In this document: piece by piece, positions 10,442 to 18,601 of the stretch
How positions within the stretch are numbered: position 1 is the stretch's first letter
Layout of the letters: each line of letters starts with the position of its first letter
NCBI GenBank assembly: GCA_044222395.1
Contig: JBGANK010000007.1
Span: 1 to 64,000 of the forward strand
Length of the DNA stretch: 64,000 nt
Reading direction: 5' to 3'
Source of the DNA: JAEUMD01 sp044222395
GTDB taxonomy: Bacteria > Pseudomonadota > Alphaproteobacteria > Rhizobiales > Hyphomicrobiaceae
The notes under the pieces: model-generated
Told to the model about the DNA's origin: nothing
Databases searched by the model: none
The model's input: the letters and a program-made list of their open reading frames with translations, nothing else
Program-made: the position numbers and the translations under genes

Positions 10442-12120
10442 CGCGAGTGGCGCGAAGGAGCTCATTCGCATACTGCCTCGGCTTGGCGTCTGCCGTTCTT
10501 GCGACGGGCCAGGCGACGCCTACGCGTGCGCAAAGCGGTAGCGATCAGCCGTCATTCATCGACGAGCGCCGTCTGCCGCAGAAATCTGAAGATGAGGCCA
10601 ACAAGCGCCAGTCGCAGGAGGCGATTGAGCGTTTGAAGACTGAATCGGAGCGCCTGCGGCAGCGTCTGTCGGCTGAAACCGAAGCGCGCATGAAGGCCGA
10701 GGAGGAAGCCGCGCGCAAGAAGCTCGAAGAGGATCAAGCCAAGCAAGCTGCGGAAGCCAAGCGCAAGGCTGAGGAGGAGGAAGCGCGCGTCAACCAAGCC
10801 GCAGAAGCAAAGCGCAAGGCCGAAGAGGAGGAAGCGGTACGCCGCAAGGCTGAAGAGGAAGCCCGCGCCCGCCAGGCCGCAGAGGCAAAGCGCAAGGCCG
10901 AGGAAGAAGAGGCGGCTCGCCGCAAGGCCGAGCAGGAGGAAGTCGCACGTCGCAAGGCTGAAGAAGAGACTCGCGCCCGCCAGGCCGCAGAGGCAAAACG
11001 CAAAGCCGAGGAAGAGGAAGCGGCTCGCCGCAAGGCTGAGCAGGAAGAGGCCGCCCGCCGCAAGGCCGAAGAGGAAACCCGCGCTCGCCAGGCCGCAGAG
11101 GCCAAGCGCAAGGCCGAGGAAGAGGAAGCAGTTCGCCGCAAGGCCGAAGAAGAAACCCGCGCCCGTCAAGCTGCGGAGGCAAGACGCAGAGCGGACGAAG
11201 AGGCTGCGCGCCGCAAAGCCGAGGATGAAGTGCGCGCTCGCGATGCCGCAGAAGCAAAGCGCAAGGCCGAAGATGAGGAAGCGCAACGTCGCAAGGCCGA
11301 GGAGGAATCCCGCGCCCGCCAGGAAGCTGAAGCAAAGCGCAAGGCGGCTGCAGGCAGCATTGCGCAGCGCATGTCGGCAAGTGGTGGCACCTCATGCTCG
11401 GATGTACAACTCAACAGCAAGGCGCTGCCCGCCGGCCGCATTGAAATCAACTTGAAGTCTCTTTGCCTGAGCGGCAGGAACGTGACGTTCACTTACGCCT
11501 CTCACCAGTTCGTGCGCGCTGTGGGATCCAACGGAGAGTTGCAATTCGTGCTCGACCTGTTCGAAGGCGCAGCACCTCTTGCTCTGAAGCTGCCCGACGG
11601 GGCGACGACTCCTGTCGACCTATCGGGCGTCGATTTCAAGGGTGTCTCCAAGGTTGCGGTGTTGTGGAGTACCCCGGTCAATCTTGACCTTCATGCGCAG
11701 GAATACTTGGCATCGCGTGGTAGCCCCGGTCACGTGTGGGCGAATTCACCCGGCAGCCTCGATCAATCGCAGGCGGCAGCACGTGACGGCAACAAGGCCC
11801 GCGGCTTCATCGGCATGTCAGACGATGGTCAAGGCGAAGGCACGCACGCGGAGGTCTATTCGTTCCTGCACAATCCCAACCAGCGCAACGGTTCCGTGAC
11901 ACTGATTATCGACTATGAGACGCGTGGCGATGTTCCCTCAGGCAGATATTGTGGTGACGGAGATCTGGCACGCATCGAGGTTCAGGTTGTCCGCTTGCGG
12001 CCCGGAGGCCGCGTCGAGAAGGAAACAGTCCGGTTCGGCGCAGTGCCGTGCGGTCAGAAAGTCCCCGAGGCAACGCGCTTCAACAGAGACTTGTTGGGTG
12101 ATTTGGTGGCTCGGGGATGA
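10438..12120 (+). CDS. Secreted TolA-like coiled-coil protein
   Basis: I place the start at 10438 because it forms an ATGA overlap with the previous stop and gives a signal peptide ending at TRAQ (about residue 32). A start 48 bases upstream would bury that signal. The 560-residue product has a charged helix from about 50 to 305, built from repeats of the AAEAKRKAEEEE type, as in TolA. The C-terminal domain (about 310-560) has four cysteines and mixed strands; I do not recognise it. The protein is likely periplasmic and rod-like, possibly linking the Sel1 membrane protein to the envelope. It is the fourth gene of the Srf operon. Confidence 0.75.
   Translation: MTRVARRSSFAYCLGLASAVLATGQATPTRAQSGSDQPSFIDERRLPQKSEDEANKRQSQEAIERLKTESERLRQRLSAETEARMKAEEEAARKKLEEDQAKQAAEAKRKAEEEEARVNQAAEAKRKAEEEEAVRRKAEEEARARQAAEAKRKAEEEEAARRKAEQEEVARRKAEEETRARQAAEAKRKAEEEEAARRKAEQEEAARRKAEEETRARQAAEAKRKAEEEEAVRRKAEEETRARQAAEARRRADEEAARRKAEDEVRARDAAEAKRKAEDEEAQRRKAEEESRARQEAEAKRKAAAGSIAQRMSASGGTSCSDVQLNSKALPAGRIEINLKSLCLSGRNVTFTYASHQFVRAVGSNGELQFVLDLFEGAAPLALKLPDGATTPVDLSGVDFKGVSKVAVLWSTPVNLDLHAQEYLASRGSPGHVWANSPGSLDQSQAAARDGNKARGFIGMSDDGQGEGTHAEVYSFLHNPNQRNGSVTLIIDYETRGDVPSGRYCGDGDLARIEVQVVRLRPGGRVEKETVRFGAVPCGQKVPEATRFNRDLLGDLVARG
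10747..11343 (+). repeat. Internal tandem repeats coding for a coiled coil
   Basis: Imperfect tandem units start with AAEAKRKAEEEE and end with RARQ. Unit lengths alternate mainly between 26 and 36 residues, the longer ones having an extra RRKAEQEEAA-type block. Nearby units are very similar at DNA level, so the tract may vary in length between strains. Long open frames on the other strand here are by-products of the repeat. Confidence 0.85.
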
Positions 12121-12161
12121 GGTCTTGCATTTTACCAGCTCATTACGACAGGAGAGTATCG

Positions 12162-13793
12162 ATGTGGAGTTCGGGGCGCCGCCGGTTAGGGGCCGTGATC
12201 GTGGCGATGGGATCGGTGATTGCAACGAGCCCTCATGTATCCGCCGCTGAGGCAACGCTACGCTTCAAAGCCGGAGGCTTTGAGGTCACTGGCGATGTGA
12301 AGTCCTTCGACGGTCAGCGCTATGTCATCGAATCCAAGGTTCTCGGCATGATGACGCTGGAGCGCGAACGCTTTGATTGCATCTCAGGGGCTTGCCCGAC
12401 CGGGCCAATCGCTGCGCCACCCGCCGCATCCGGCGCACCGGCCGGCAAGCCGCCCGCGCCCGCCGCTACGGGGGACCTCGGCACAACCAACTGGGAAGGT
12501 GGAAGCGGTATAGGTACCGATTACATGCCGCATCTGGTCAAGGCATATGCCCAGGCCCGCAACCTGACGGTGGAGCGCGCCTTGGGTGCGGATCAGCGCG
12601 ATATCGAGTTCAAGTTGCTCGGTGCCAACGGCCAGCCCGTCGGCCAGTTCAACGTACGTCGCAGGGGCGTGTCGGAGGGCTACGCCAATCTCGCCAAGGG
12701 CGAAGTTGAACTCGTTTGGACGAGCGCACGGATGACGGATCAGCAGGCGCAGTCGATGACCGCAGCCGGCGTGCCGGACCTGAGAGTAGCAGGCAGCGAA
12801 CACGTCTTTGCCCTCGATTCGATGGTGGTGCTTGTCGCCAACGACAACCCGGCGGTTTCGATTTCGGAAGAGAACGTAGCAAAGATCTATTCCGGCCAGA
12901 TCTCGGACTGGTCTGAACTCGGTCTTCCGGCCGGCAAGATCAATGTCTATGCGCCCGTTGAAGGCATGGGTCTGTTGATGCACTTCAACAATACCATCCT
13001 GACGCCGCGCAAGCTCAAAGTCAGGGACGATGCCACGCGGCTCGGCACGGTGGTGGAATGGTCGGATAAAGTCGCCACCGATCCCATGGGAATAAGCTTC
13101 AACTTCATCGGTTACATCCGCAACGCGCGTGCGCTCAACATCGAAGCGCCTTGCGGTCTCGTCTCGGTGCCCACCACATTCTCCACCAAGACGGAAGAGT
13201 TCCCGATGGCGCGTCGTCTATATTTCTACACGCGTGGTCGCCCAAAGAGCCGGTTGGCGCAAGACCTGCTCGACTTTGCCCTGTCTCCCGAGGGCCAGCA
13301 GGTTTTGGCCTCCGCAAACTTCGTCGACCAGTCGCCCGAACTGCTGGAATTCCGCGAGCAGGGAACACGCATCGCCTATGCGCTGAACGTCCCGGCTGAG
13401 GACTTCGACTTCAACATGATGCGGCAGTTGATTACCGATATCACCGACGGGCGCCGCTTGACGACCACGTTCCGCTTCGAGACCAATTCGTTCCGTCTGG
13501 ACACGAAGGCCAATCAGGACGTCACGCGTCTCGCCGCATATCTCGACCTGCCAGACAACAAGAACAAGAAGGTGTTGCTGCTAGGGTTTGCCGACTCGCG
13601 CGGCGACTTCCAGAAGAACCAGGCGCTCGCCACCGCCCGCGCAGATACTGTCCGCAAGGGGCTGCTTGCTCTCAACAAGCAGTTTGCAAACCGCGTTCAG
13701 TCCAAGGGGTTCAGCGAACTCGCTCCGGTTGCATGCAACGACAACGATGTCGGTCGGGAATTCAATCGGCGGGTCGAGGTTTGGCTTTATTGA
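12162..13793 (+). CDS. Phosphate-binding (PstS-like) domain fused to OmpA domain
   Basis: The start at 12162 has a good ribosome site (AGGAG) and gives a signal peptide ending near VSAAEA. An upstream ATG at 12117 overlaps the previous stop and is possible but less likely. The 543-residue protein has a short N-terminal domain, a PstS-type binding fold (about 115-420, with VSEGYANLAKGEVELVWTS and the SEENVAKIYSGQISDWSEL block) and a C-terminal OmpA peptidoglycan-binding domain (about 430-543, with TTFRFETNSFRLD, GFADSRGD and NRRVEVWLY). It should sit in the periplasm tied to peptidoglycan. No Pst transporter genes are nearby, so the binding domain may sense or scaffold rather than feed a permease. 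It is the last gene of the Srf operon. Confidence 0.85.
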   Translation: MWSSGRRRLGAVIVAMGSVIATSPHVSAAEATLRFKAGGFEVTGDVKSFDGQRYVIESKVLGMMTLERERFDCISGACPTGPIAAPPAASGAPAGKPPAPAATGDLGTTNWEGGSGIGTDYMPHLVKAYAQARNLTVERALGADQRDIEFKLLGANGQPVGQFNVRRRGVSEGYANLAKGEVELVWTSARMTDQQAQSMTAAGVPDLRVAGSEHVFALDSMVVLVANDNPAVSISEENVAKIYSGQISDWSELGLPAGKINVYAPVEGMGLLMHFNNTILTPRKLKVRDDATRLGTVVEWSDKVATDPMGISFNFIGYIRNARALNIEAPCGLVSVPTTFSTKTEEFPMARRLYFYTRGRPKSRLAQDLLDFALSPEGQQVLASANFVDQSPELLEFREQGTRIAYALNVPAEDFDFNMMRQLITDITDGRRLTTTFRFETNSFRLDTKANQDVTRLAAYLDLPDNKNKKVLLLGFADSRGDFQKNQALATARADTVRKGLLALNKQFANRVQSKGFSELAPVACNDNDVGREFNRRVEVWLY

Positions 13794-13928
13794 TCAAATT
13801 ATTTGATTAGCGGAGACAATGATGCGAGTCTACCAACCATCCGTATCGTGATCAAAAGTCGGTAGCTGAATTTGACAAGCGAAGCGCGGCGTTGCAAACC
13901 CGCCGTCGATACGCGAGGATTTGAGACT

Positions 13929-14951
13929 ATGAAACCGGTCGTCGTAGTGCGTTTTTGGGCGGTGTTTTTCTCTGCGGTCGTTGTGGTGTTCCCGCAAGCG
14001 CGTGCATTCGCGCAATGGGCACCTACCAAGCCGATTGAGTTCATCGTCATGGCTGGAGAAGGCGGCGGCGCCGACAAGGCGGTGCGCTTCATGGCCAAGG
14101 TGATGTCTGACACGAAGCTCGTGCCCGTGCCGATCAACGTGGTCAACAAAGCCGGCAAGTCGGGCGGCGAGGCAATGGCGTATCTGAAGTCTCGCAAGGG
14201 CAACGACTATACCATCATGTTCACGCTGAACAGCTACTACACCACTCCGCTCGAGCAGCCCGAACTCGGCGTCGACATCTCCACCTTCACGCCTGTCGGC
14301 CGCCTGGCCGAGGACGTCTTCCTGCTGTGGGTGCACTCCGATCGTACCGACATCAAGACGATCGACGATTTCGTCAGGGCAGCCAAGCAGAAGGGCAAAG
14401 ACTGGGTTATGGCCGGTACGGGAACCGGGGCGGAGGACTCCATGTTGACGGATTTCCTCAACGCCACCTACGGCCTCAGGATGTCGTACAAGTCGTTCAA
14501 GGGCGGTGGCGAGGTCGCCAAGGAGCTCGCTGAAAAGCGCGCCGACTCCACCGTCAACAACCCTTCCGAGCAGGACGATTTCTATCCCAAAGGCATCACC
14601 AAGCCGCTGGTGGTATTCACGCCAAAGCGCCTGGCAAGCTACCCGAAGACACCGGCATTGCGCGAAACCGGCATGGACTTCCAGTATTTCATGCAGCGTT
14701 CGGTCGTGGGTGCACCGGGCATGACGAAGCCCGCGGAGGCCTACTACCAGGATCTGTTCAAGCGCTTCTTTGCTTCACCGGCCTGGCAGGACTATCGCAA
14801 GAAGAACAGCCTCAGCGGTGACTACCTGTCGGGCGACGCGCTGCGCAAGTATTGGCTGCAGGAGCGCGAGAAGCACGCCCGCTGGAAGATGGCTCTGGAC
14901 ATCATGTTGGCCAAGGCAGCGCCGGCCGGGGCAGCAGGCGCCAAGCGCTGA
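13929..14951 (+). CDS. TctC/Bug-type tricarboxylate-binding protein
   Basis: This 340-residue periplasmic solute-binding protein has a signal peptide ending about residue 28 (ARAFAQ). The TctC pattern is visible: PIEFIVMAGEGGGADKAVR, an INVVNKAGKSGGEAM block and a late GAPGMTKPAEAYYQDLFKR. Such proteins deliver organic acids to TctAB permeases, which are absent here, so it is an orphan, as many Bug proteins are. I chose the ATG at 13929 because it begins the signal peptide; the frame is open further upstream. Confidence 0.88.
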   Translation: MKPVVVVRFWAVFFSAVVVVFPQARAFAQWAPTKPIEFIVMAGEGGGADKAVRFMAKVMSDTKLVPVPINVVNKAGKSGGEAMAYLKSRKGNDYTIMFTLNSYYTTPLEQPELGVDISTFTPVGRLAEDVFLLWVHSDRTDIKTIDDFVRAAKQKGKDWVMAGTGTGAEDSMLTDFLNATYGLRMSYKSFKGGGEVAKELAEKRADSTVNNPSEQDDFYPKGITKPLVVFTPKRLASYPKTPALRETGMDFQYFMQRSVVGAPGMTKPAEAYYQDLFKRFFASPAWQDYRKKNSLSGDYLSGDALRKYWLQEREKHARWKMALDIMLAKAAPAGAAGAKR

Positions 14952-15041
14952 CGAGTCCGCATTGCTGCAGAGTTCGCTCGGGCACGCCTATGACTACCAG
15001 GTAGATGCGGTGCGGCTTCGGCCGACCGCCTATCGTGCGGC

Positions 15042-15091
15042 TAGAGCATGTTTAGCTGAAGTGTAAGCGGTTCAGCGTGAAAAACATGCTC
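15042..15091. repeat. Dispersed palindromic repeat, copy 1
   Basis: The core is a two-tier inverted repeat: outer arms GAGCATGTT and AACATGCTC, inner arms GCTGAA and TTCAGC. A near-identical copy lies at 30024-30073. A short extra hairpin (AACACG TT CGTGTT, 15108-15121) follows. It lies between the TctC gene and the 3' end of the HNH gene and could also act as a transcript end. Confidence 0.85.
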
Positions 15092-15142
15092 CAAAACAAA
15101 GATCTAGAACACGTTCGTGTTTCCAAGAAGAGTGAACGACTT

Positions 15143-15508
15143 CTATGGTCGCCAATAGTGCTCGATCTTGCGGATCATGAAGTCGCGCCAGTGGTAGTTC
15201 GAGCCACGCTCCTGATTGCAGGCATGGCAGGCGGCGACCACGAACTTTCGCGTCCTTCGATCGCTCGAGGCGGCAAACAGATGTTCGAGCGTGACGCGGT
15301 TTGGCGGCAACGGTGCCCTGACGTTGTCGGGATTGGGCAGGTCCATCGGCTGCCGGCAATAGAAGCACAGCCCTTCCTGCTCGAGATAAAGGCGCATGTA
15401 GCGCTGCGGACGTGGCTTCGGTGGGTTCTGCGGTCGAGGAGTTGCCGGTTTCTTCGCTCGCCCCTTCTTGCGCGCTCCCGCGCGCGGCGGAAAAATCGTC
15501 TTCAGCAT
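15143..15508 (-). CDS. HNH endonuclease-domain protein
   Basis: This 121-residue protein has a basic, Pro-rich N-terminus (about 1-36) and an HNH zinc-finger nuclease core. GLCFYCRQPM supplies the first Cys pair, VTLEHLFA the central His motif, and VVAACHACNQERGS the second Cys pair and the Asn. Members are small metal-dependent nucleases found as free-standing genes, in restriction systems and in phage. No mobile element or methylase is next to it. It is oriented against its neighbours and is probably a single-gene unit. Confidence 0.85.
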   Translation of the reverse strand: MLKTIFPPRAGARKKGRAKKPATPRPQNPPKPRPQRYMRLYLEQEGLCFYCRQPMDLPNPDNVRAPLPPNRVTLEHLFAASSDRRTRKFVVAACHACNQERGSNYHWRDFMIRKIEHYWRP

Positions 15509-15745
15509 GGAAACTCCGGCACGTCCAAGGGCATCAACACGCCAGCCGGCCCAAGATAATGCCCCGGGCCGGCGTCACCGGAATGAATTGCCGAGCCTGC
15601 GGACCGAATTGCGGCATACCCGCCACGTTCCCACGGTTCCTTTCCGTGCGTGTCCGATTCGCCTCATGTTCGACGTGCCGATCGGTAGAAACTGGCAGCG
15701 GCAATGCTTCACCACGATCAAGGTCGGCGCCTTGAGGGAGATCGA

Positions 15746-16480
15746 ATGACGAAGCCCGCAATGGACACCGCGGAAAGAGGTTCGGTGACCGCCTGGGATC
15801 TGCCGACGCGCCTGTTTCATTGGCTGCTTGTCGCGCTGGTGGTGGCGGCCTGGGTCAGCTTTCGCTTTTCCGAAAGCTTCGGCGACTATCTCCTGAAGTG
15901 GCATCGTTGGAACGGGCTGGCGATCCTGACGCTGCTCGCCTGGCGCATCTTGTGGGGACTTGCTGGCCCACCCACCGCGCGTTTTTCCAGTTTCGTCAAA
16001 GGTCCATCAGCAGCACTCGCTTATGGCCGCGATCTTTTCTCCGACCGCCACCGACGCTTTCTCGGCCACAACCCACTCGGCGGCCTGATGGTCATCGCGC
16101 TGCTGTGCGCACTCGTCTTGCACGCCGCATTGGGACTGTTCTCCGTCGATGACAACGGGCTGACGGGCGGTCCCTTCTCGCGGCTGTTGAGCGCCAATTC
16201 GGCCAAGGCGGCGACCGCTTGGCACCACCACACGTTCCATCGCCTGCTGCTGCCGCTCTTCGCAATCCACATCGCCGCAAACCTCCTTTACGGCCTGGTG
16301 AAGAAGGAGCCGCTCATCCCCGCCATGATCACCGGCCGCAAGCCGGCCGCCGACTATGAGGACGCAGGCTCGGCCCAGCACCGCGTCGAGCGGCCGCTGT
16401 TGCGCGCCGCCTTGCTTCTGGTGGCGGCGGCCTTGATCGTATTGGGATCCATCCGCCTGATCGCCGGCAAGCTCGTTTGA
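15746..16480 (+). CDS. Cytochrome b561-type diheme membrane protein
   Basis: The start at 15746 is preceded by AGGGAG. This 244-residue protein opens with VTAWDLPTRLFHWLLV, the mark of prokaryotic cytochrome b subunits (b561/HydC-like). It has about five membrane spans. Candidate heme ligands are the His in LFHWLL, WHRWNG, HHHTFHRLLL and FAIHIAANLL. It would pass electrons between the quinone pool and a periplasmic partner. No dedicated partner gene adjoins it. The cytochrome-rich locus further downstream is over 25 kb away, so any link is conjecture. Confidence 0.88.
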   Translation: MTKPAMDTAERGSVTAWDLPTRLFHWLLVALVVAAWVSFRFSESFGDYLLKWHRWNGLAILTLLAWRILWGLAGPPTARFSSFVKGPSAALAYGRDLFSDRHRRFLGHNPLGGLMVIALLCALVLHAALGLFSVDDNGLTGGPFSRLLSANSAKAATAWHHHTFHRLLLPLFAIHIAANLLYGLVKKEPLIPAMITGRKPAADYEDAGSAQHRVERPLLRAALLLVAAALIVLGSIRLIAGKLV

Positions 16481-16595
16481 ATGTGTTAACGACCAGCCGA
16501 ATATTGATCCAATTCCGGCAGTGTACCGGCCGGAACAGCGCCAGTTCCGCGCACCGCCTACGGTCCAGCATCAACCTCGAGCTGGAGTGCGGGCA

Positions 16596-17459
16596 ATGAC
16601 AAAGACGGCTGACACCACGTACCGGATCAAGGGTGGCCGCGTTGGCGTGCTGCTGATGCATGGACTGTGCGGCACCCCGGTCGAAATGCGTTACGTCGCG
16701 CATGGCTTGGCCCGTGCCGGCTATACGGTGCACTGCCCCTTGATTGCCGGACATGGTGGCTCCGATGAGCTGATCAAGGCTTCCTCCTGGCAGGATTGGC
16801 TGCAGAGCGCAGCGACGGCACTCGACGAGCTGCGCAAGGAGTGCGACGTCGTCATCTGCTCCGGCCTCTCCACCGGCGCGCTGCTGAGCCTGATGCTGGC
16901 CGCCCGGCACCCCGATAAGGTGCAGGCGACGGCGCTGCTGGCCCCGACGCTGTGGCTCAACGGCTGGCTGATCCCCTGGTACGCCCGGCTCTTCAAGCTG
17001 GTCCGTCACACCTGGGTCGCCAATCTGATCAGCTTCCCGGATATCGAACCGCACGGCATCAAGGACGACCGCATCCGCGATTTCATCCGCAAGGCGCTGA
17101 CGAGCGGCGATACCTCCGTTGCAGGCCTTCCCGTAACCCCCGGCGGGGCGGTGCTCGAACACCACCGGCTGGTCAAGGCCTTGAAGAAGGAACTCGGCCG
17201 CATCGACCAGCCTGCCCTCATCGTCCATCCCCGCGACGACGACTATGCGAACCTCAACAACGCTTGGTACTTGCAGAAGAATTTGAAGGGCATGGTCGAC
17301 ATGGTCGTGCTCGACGACAGCTATCACATCGTCACCGTCGACCGTCAGCGCCACGTCGTTGTCGAACGCATGGTTGGCTTCGCCGACCGGCTGGCACAGG
17401 CATTCTCAGGCCGCCAGACCGCCGCCGGCCCGGTCAAGCTGTCGACCGTGAAAGCTTGA
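16596..17459 (+). CDS. Alpha/beta hydrolase, carboxylesterase-like
   Basis: This 287-residue cytoplasmic protein has the alpha/beta hydrolase layout. An oxyanion-type HGLCGTP lies near residue 22, a nucleophile elbow GLSTG near 90, an acid in the HPRDDDY region near 210, and a catalytic His in DDSYHIVTVD near 240. It resembles small carboxylesterases and monoacylglycerol lipases. The ATG at 16596 follows GGAG with good spacing; the frame is open further upstream but has no better start. Confidence 0.85.
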   Translation: MTKTADTTYRIKGGRVGVLLMHGLCGTPVEMRYVAHGLARAGYTVHCPLIAGHGGSDELIKASSWQDWLQSAATALDELRKECDVVICSGLSTGALLSLMLAARHPDKVQATALLAPTLWLNGWLIPWYARLFKLVRHTWVANLISFPDIEPHGIKDDRIRDFIRKALTSGDTSVAGLPVTPGGAVLEHHRLVKALKKELGRIDQPALIVHPRDDDYANLNNAWYLQKNLKGMVDMVVLDDSYHIVTVDRQRHVVVERMVGFADRLAQAFSGRQTAAGPVKLSTVKA

Positions 17460-17523
17460 CGGCGAGGCCGACCAGTAAGCCGACCAGTAAGCAGGCCGTC
17501 CAAGCAATCTTGCTACCGGACCA

Positions 17524-17550
17524 GCCGCAGCGCCCTTAAGGCGCTGCGGC
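17524..17550. terminator. Strong hairpin after esterase gene
   Basis: GCCGCAGCGCC (17524-17534) pairs with GGCGCTGCGGC (17540-17550), an 11-bp perfect stem with a CTTAA loop. No T-run follows on the plus strand, so it may end transcription with help or stabilise the transcript. Confidence 0.6.
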
Positions 17551-17725
17551 ATACATATAAAAACAAACAATAACAGACGGTTGCAACTATTTTCGCCGGT
17601 GTTCCTGCTGGAACAGCGAACCGGCCATTGAGACGGCATCCTCGAACTCAAGTCAGGGCATGCGGCCCGTCCGACCAAGCAACGAACACCGCCCCACGGC
17701 GCACCAGTCCATCAGGAGACCAACC

Positions 17726-18439
17726 ATGAACAAGACCCTCGCCCTCTTCGCCGCCGCCGCGACGCTCATCGTCGCCGGTACATCTTCAGCTCCGGTCGCT
17801 GAGGCCGGCGGTATGCGCCTCCACTTCGGCTACCCGCTGGGCTCGTTCGTGGCCCGCCCGTGCGGCAGCTGCGGCGGCTCGTACGGTCACCATGAGTCCT
17901 ATGACTACCGCGCCGCCCAGCGTCGTGCCGCCGCCCGCGCCGAAGCCCGCCGCGAGGCGATCGAGGAAGCGCGCCGCGAGAAGGCCGCCGAGGCCCGCCG
18001 CGAGGCGATCGCAGAAGCCCGTCGTGAGAAGGCCGCCGAGACCCGCCGCGAAGCCATCGAGGAAGCACGTCGCGAAAAGGCTGCCGAGGCCCGCCGCGAA
18101 GCGCGCCTGCGCAGAGAGCGCGAGGAAAAGAAGGTCGCCAAGGCTGACGCGGAAACACCCGCTTCTGTCGTCGCCGCGCCAGCCGCTCAGCCCGAAGTGA
18201 CCGTCGGCGAGCCCAAGGTGATCGTCAATGACAAGGCAGCAGACAAGCCGGCGGACAAGGCCACGAACAGGGTCGCCGTTGCTCCGGATGCGCCAGTTGC
18301 CGCGCCTGCGACGACGCCAGCGGCCGCCAAGCCCGCTCCGGCCACCGTCATCAACAAGGCCGATGCTCCGGCAAAGCCTCTCGACTGCAAGAAGTTCGTG
18401 CCGAGCGCCGGCCTCACCATCACGGTGCCCTGCCAGTAA
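17726..18439 (+). CDS. Secreted Ala/Arg/Glu-repeat protein, unknown function
   Basis: This 237-residue protein has a signal peptide ending near EAGG (residue 28) and a good AGGAG ribosome site before the ATG. A short Gly/Cys segment (PCGSCGGSYGHH) precedes a charged helix (about 62-140) made of 16-residue repeats. A Pro/Ala-rich linker follows, then a short C-terminal block with two Cys (LDCKKFVPSAGLTITVPCQ), which may form a disulfide. It is probably periplasmic. I do not recognise a family. It stands alone upstream of the DevCAB genes. Confidence 0.7.
   Translation: MNKTLALFAAAATLIVAGTSSAPVAEAGGMRLHFGYPLGSFVARPCGSCGGSYGHHESYDYRAAQRRAAARAEARREAIEEARREKAAEARREAIAEARREKAAETRREAIEEARREKAAEARREARLRREREEKKVAKADAETPASVVAAPAAQPEVTVGEPKVIVNDKAADKPADKATNRVAVAPDAPVAAPATTPAAAKPAPATVINKADAPAKPLDCKKFVPSAGLTITVPCQ
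17948..18091 (+). repeat. Three 48-base in-frame tandem repeats
   Basis: Three copies of a 16-residue unit, RREAIEEARREKAAEA, sit in frame and differ by a few bases each. They code for a charged helix. Such tracts can change copy number. Confidence 0.85.
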
Positions 18440-18451
18440 CCAACTTGAACA

Positions 18452-18481
18452 CCGGCCGGCCGCAACACGCGAGCCGGCCGG
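18452..18481. terminator. Hairpin after the repeat protein gene
   Basis: CCGGCCGGC (18452-18460) pairs with GCCGGCCGG (18473-18481), a 9-bp stem with a 12-base loop. There is no T-run. It lies just after the stop at 18439 and may mark the transcript end. Confidence 0.5.
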
Positions 18482-18601
18482 ACCACGTCGGGCACCAAGC
18501 CAATGAGCTGTTCTTGACCATTGCGCGACATCGCCGATTGCGCGCCAACACCGAAACTTTCATGCTGGAGGCCTGCAATCCGCAGGCGGGAGACGGACGA
18601 C

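Noticed and set aside
10552..11286. Minus-strand frame rich in Leu/Phe/Ala that looks like a membrane protein
   Set aside because: It is the reverse of the Lys/Glu/Ala repeat tract; the hydrophobic look is a codon artefact.
10747..11343. CRISPR-like repetition
   Set aside because: The repeats are continuous, in frame and without unique spacers, so they are coding repeats. No array or cas gene was seen anywhere.
15143..15508. HNH gene as a sign of a mobile element
   Set aside because: No transposase, intron structure or phage gene is next to it; the nearby palindrome alone does not make a mobile unit.
15746..16480. Cytochrome b561-like gene as part of the cytochrome locus
   Set aside because: It is more than 25 kb away with many unrelated genes between.
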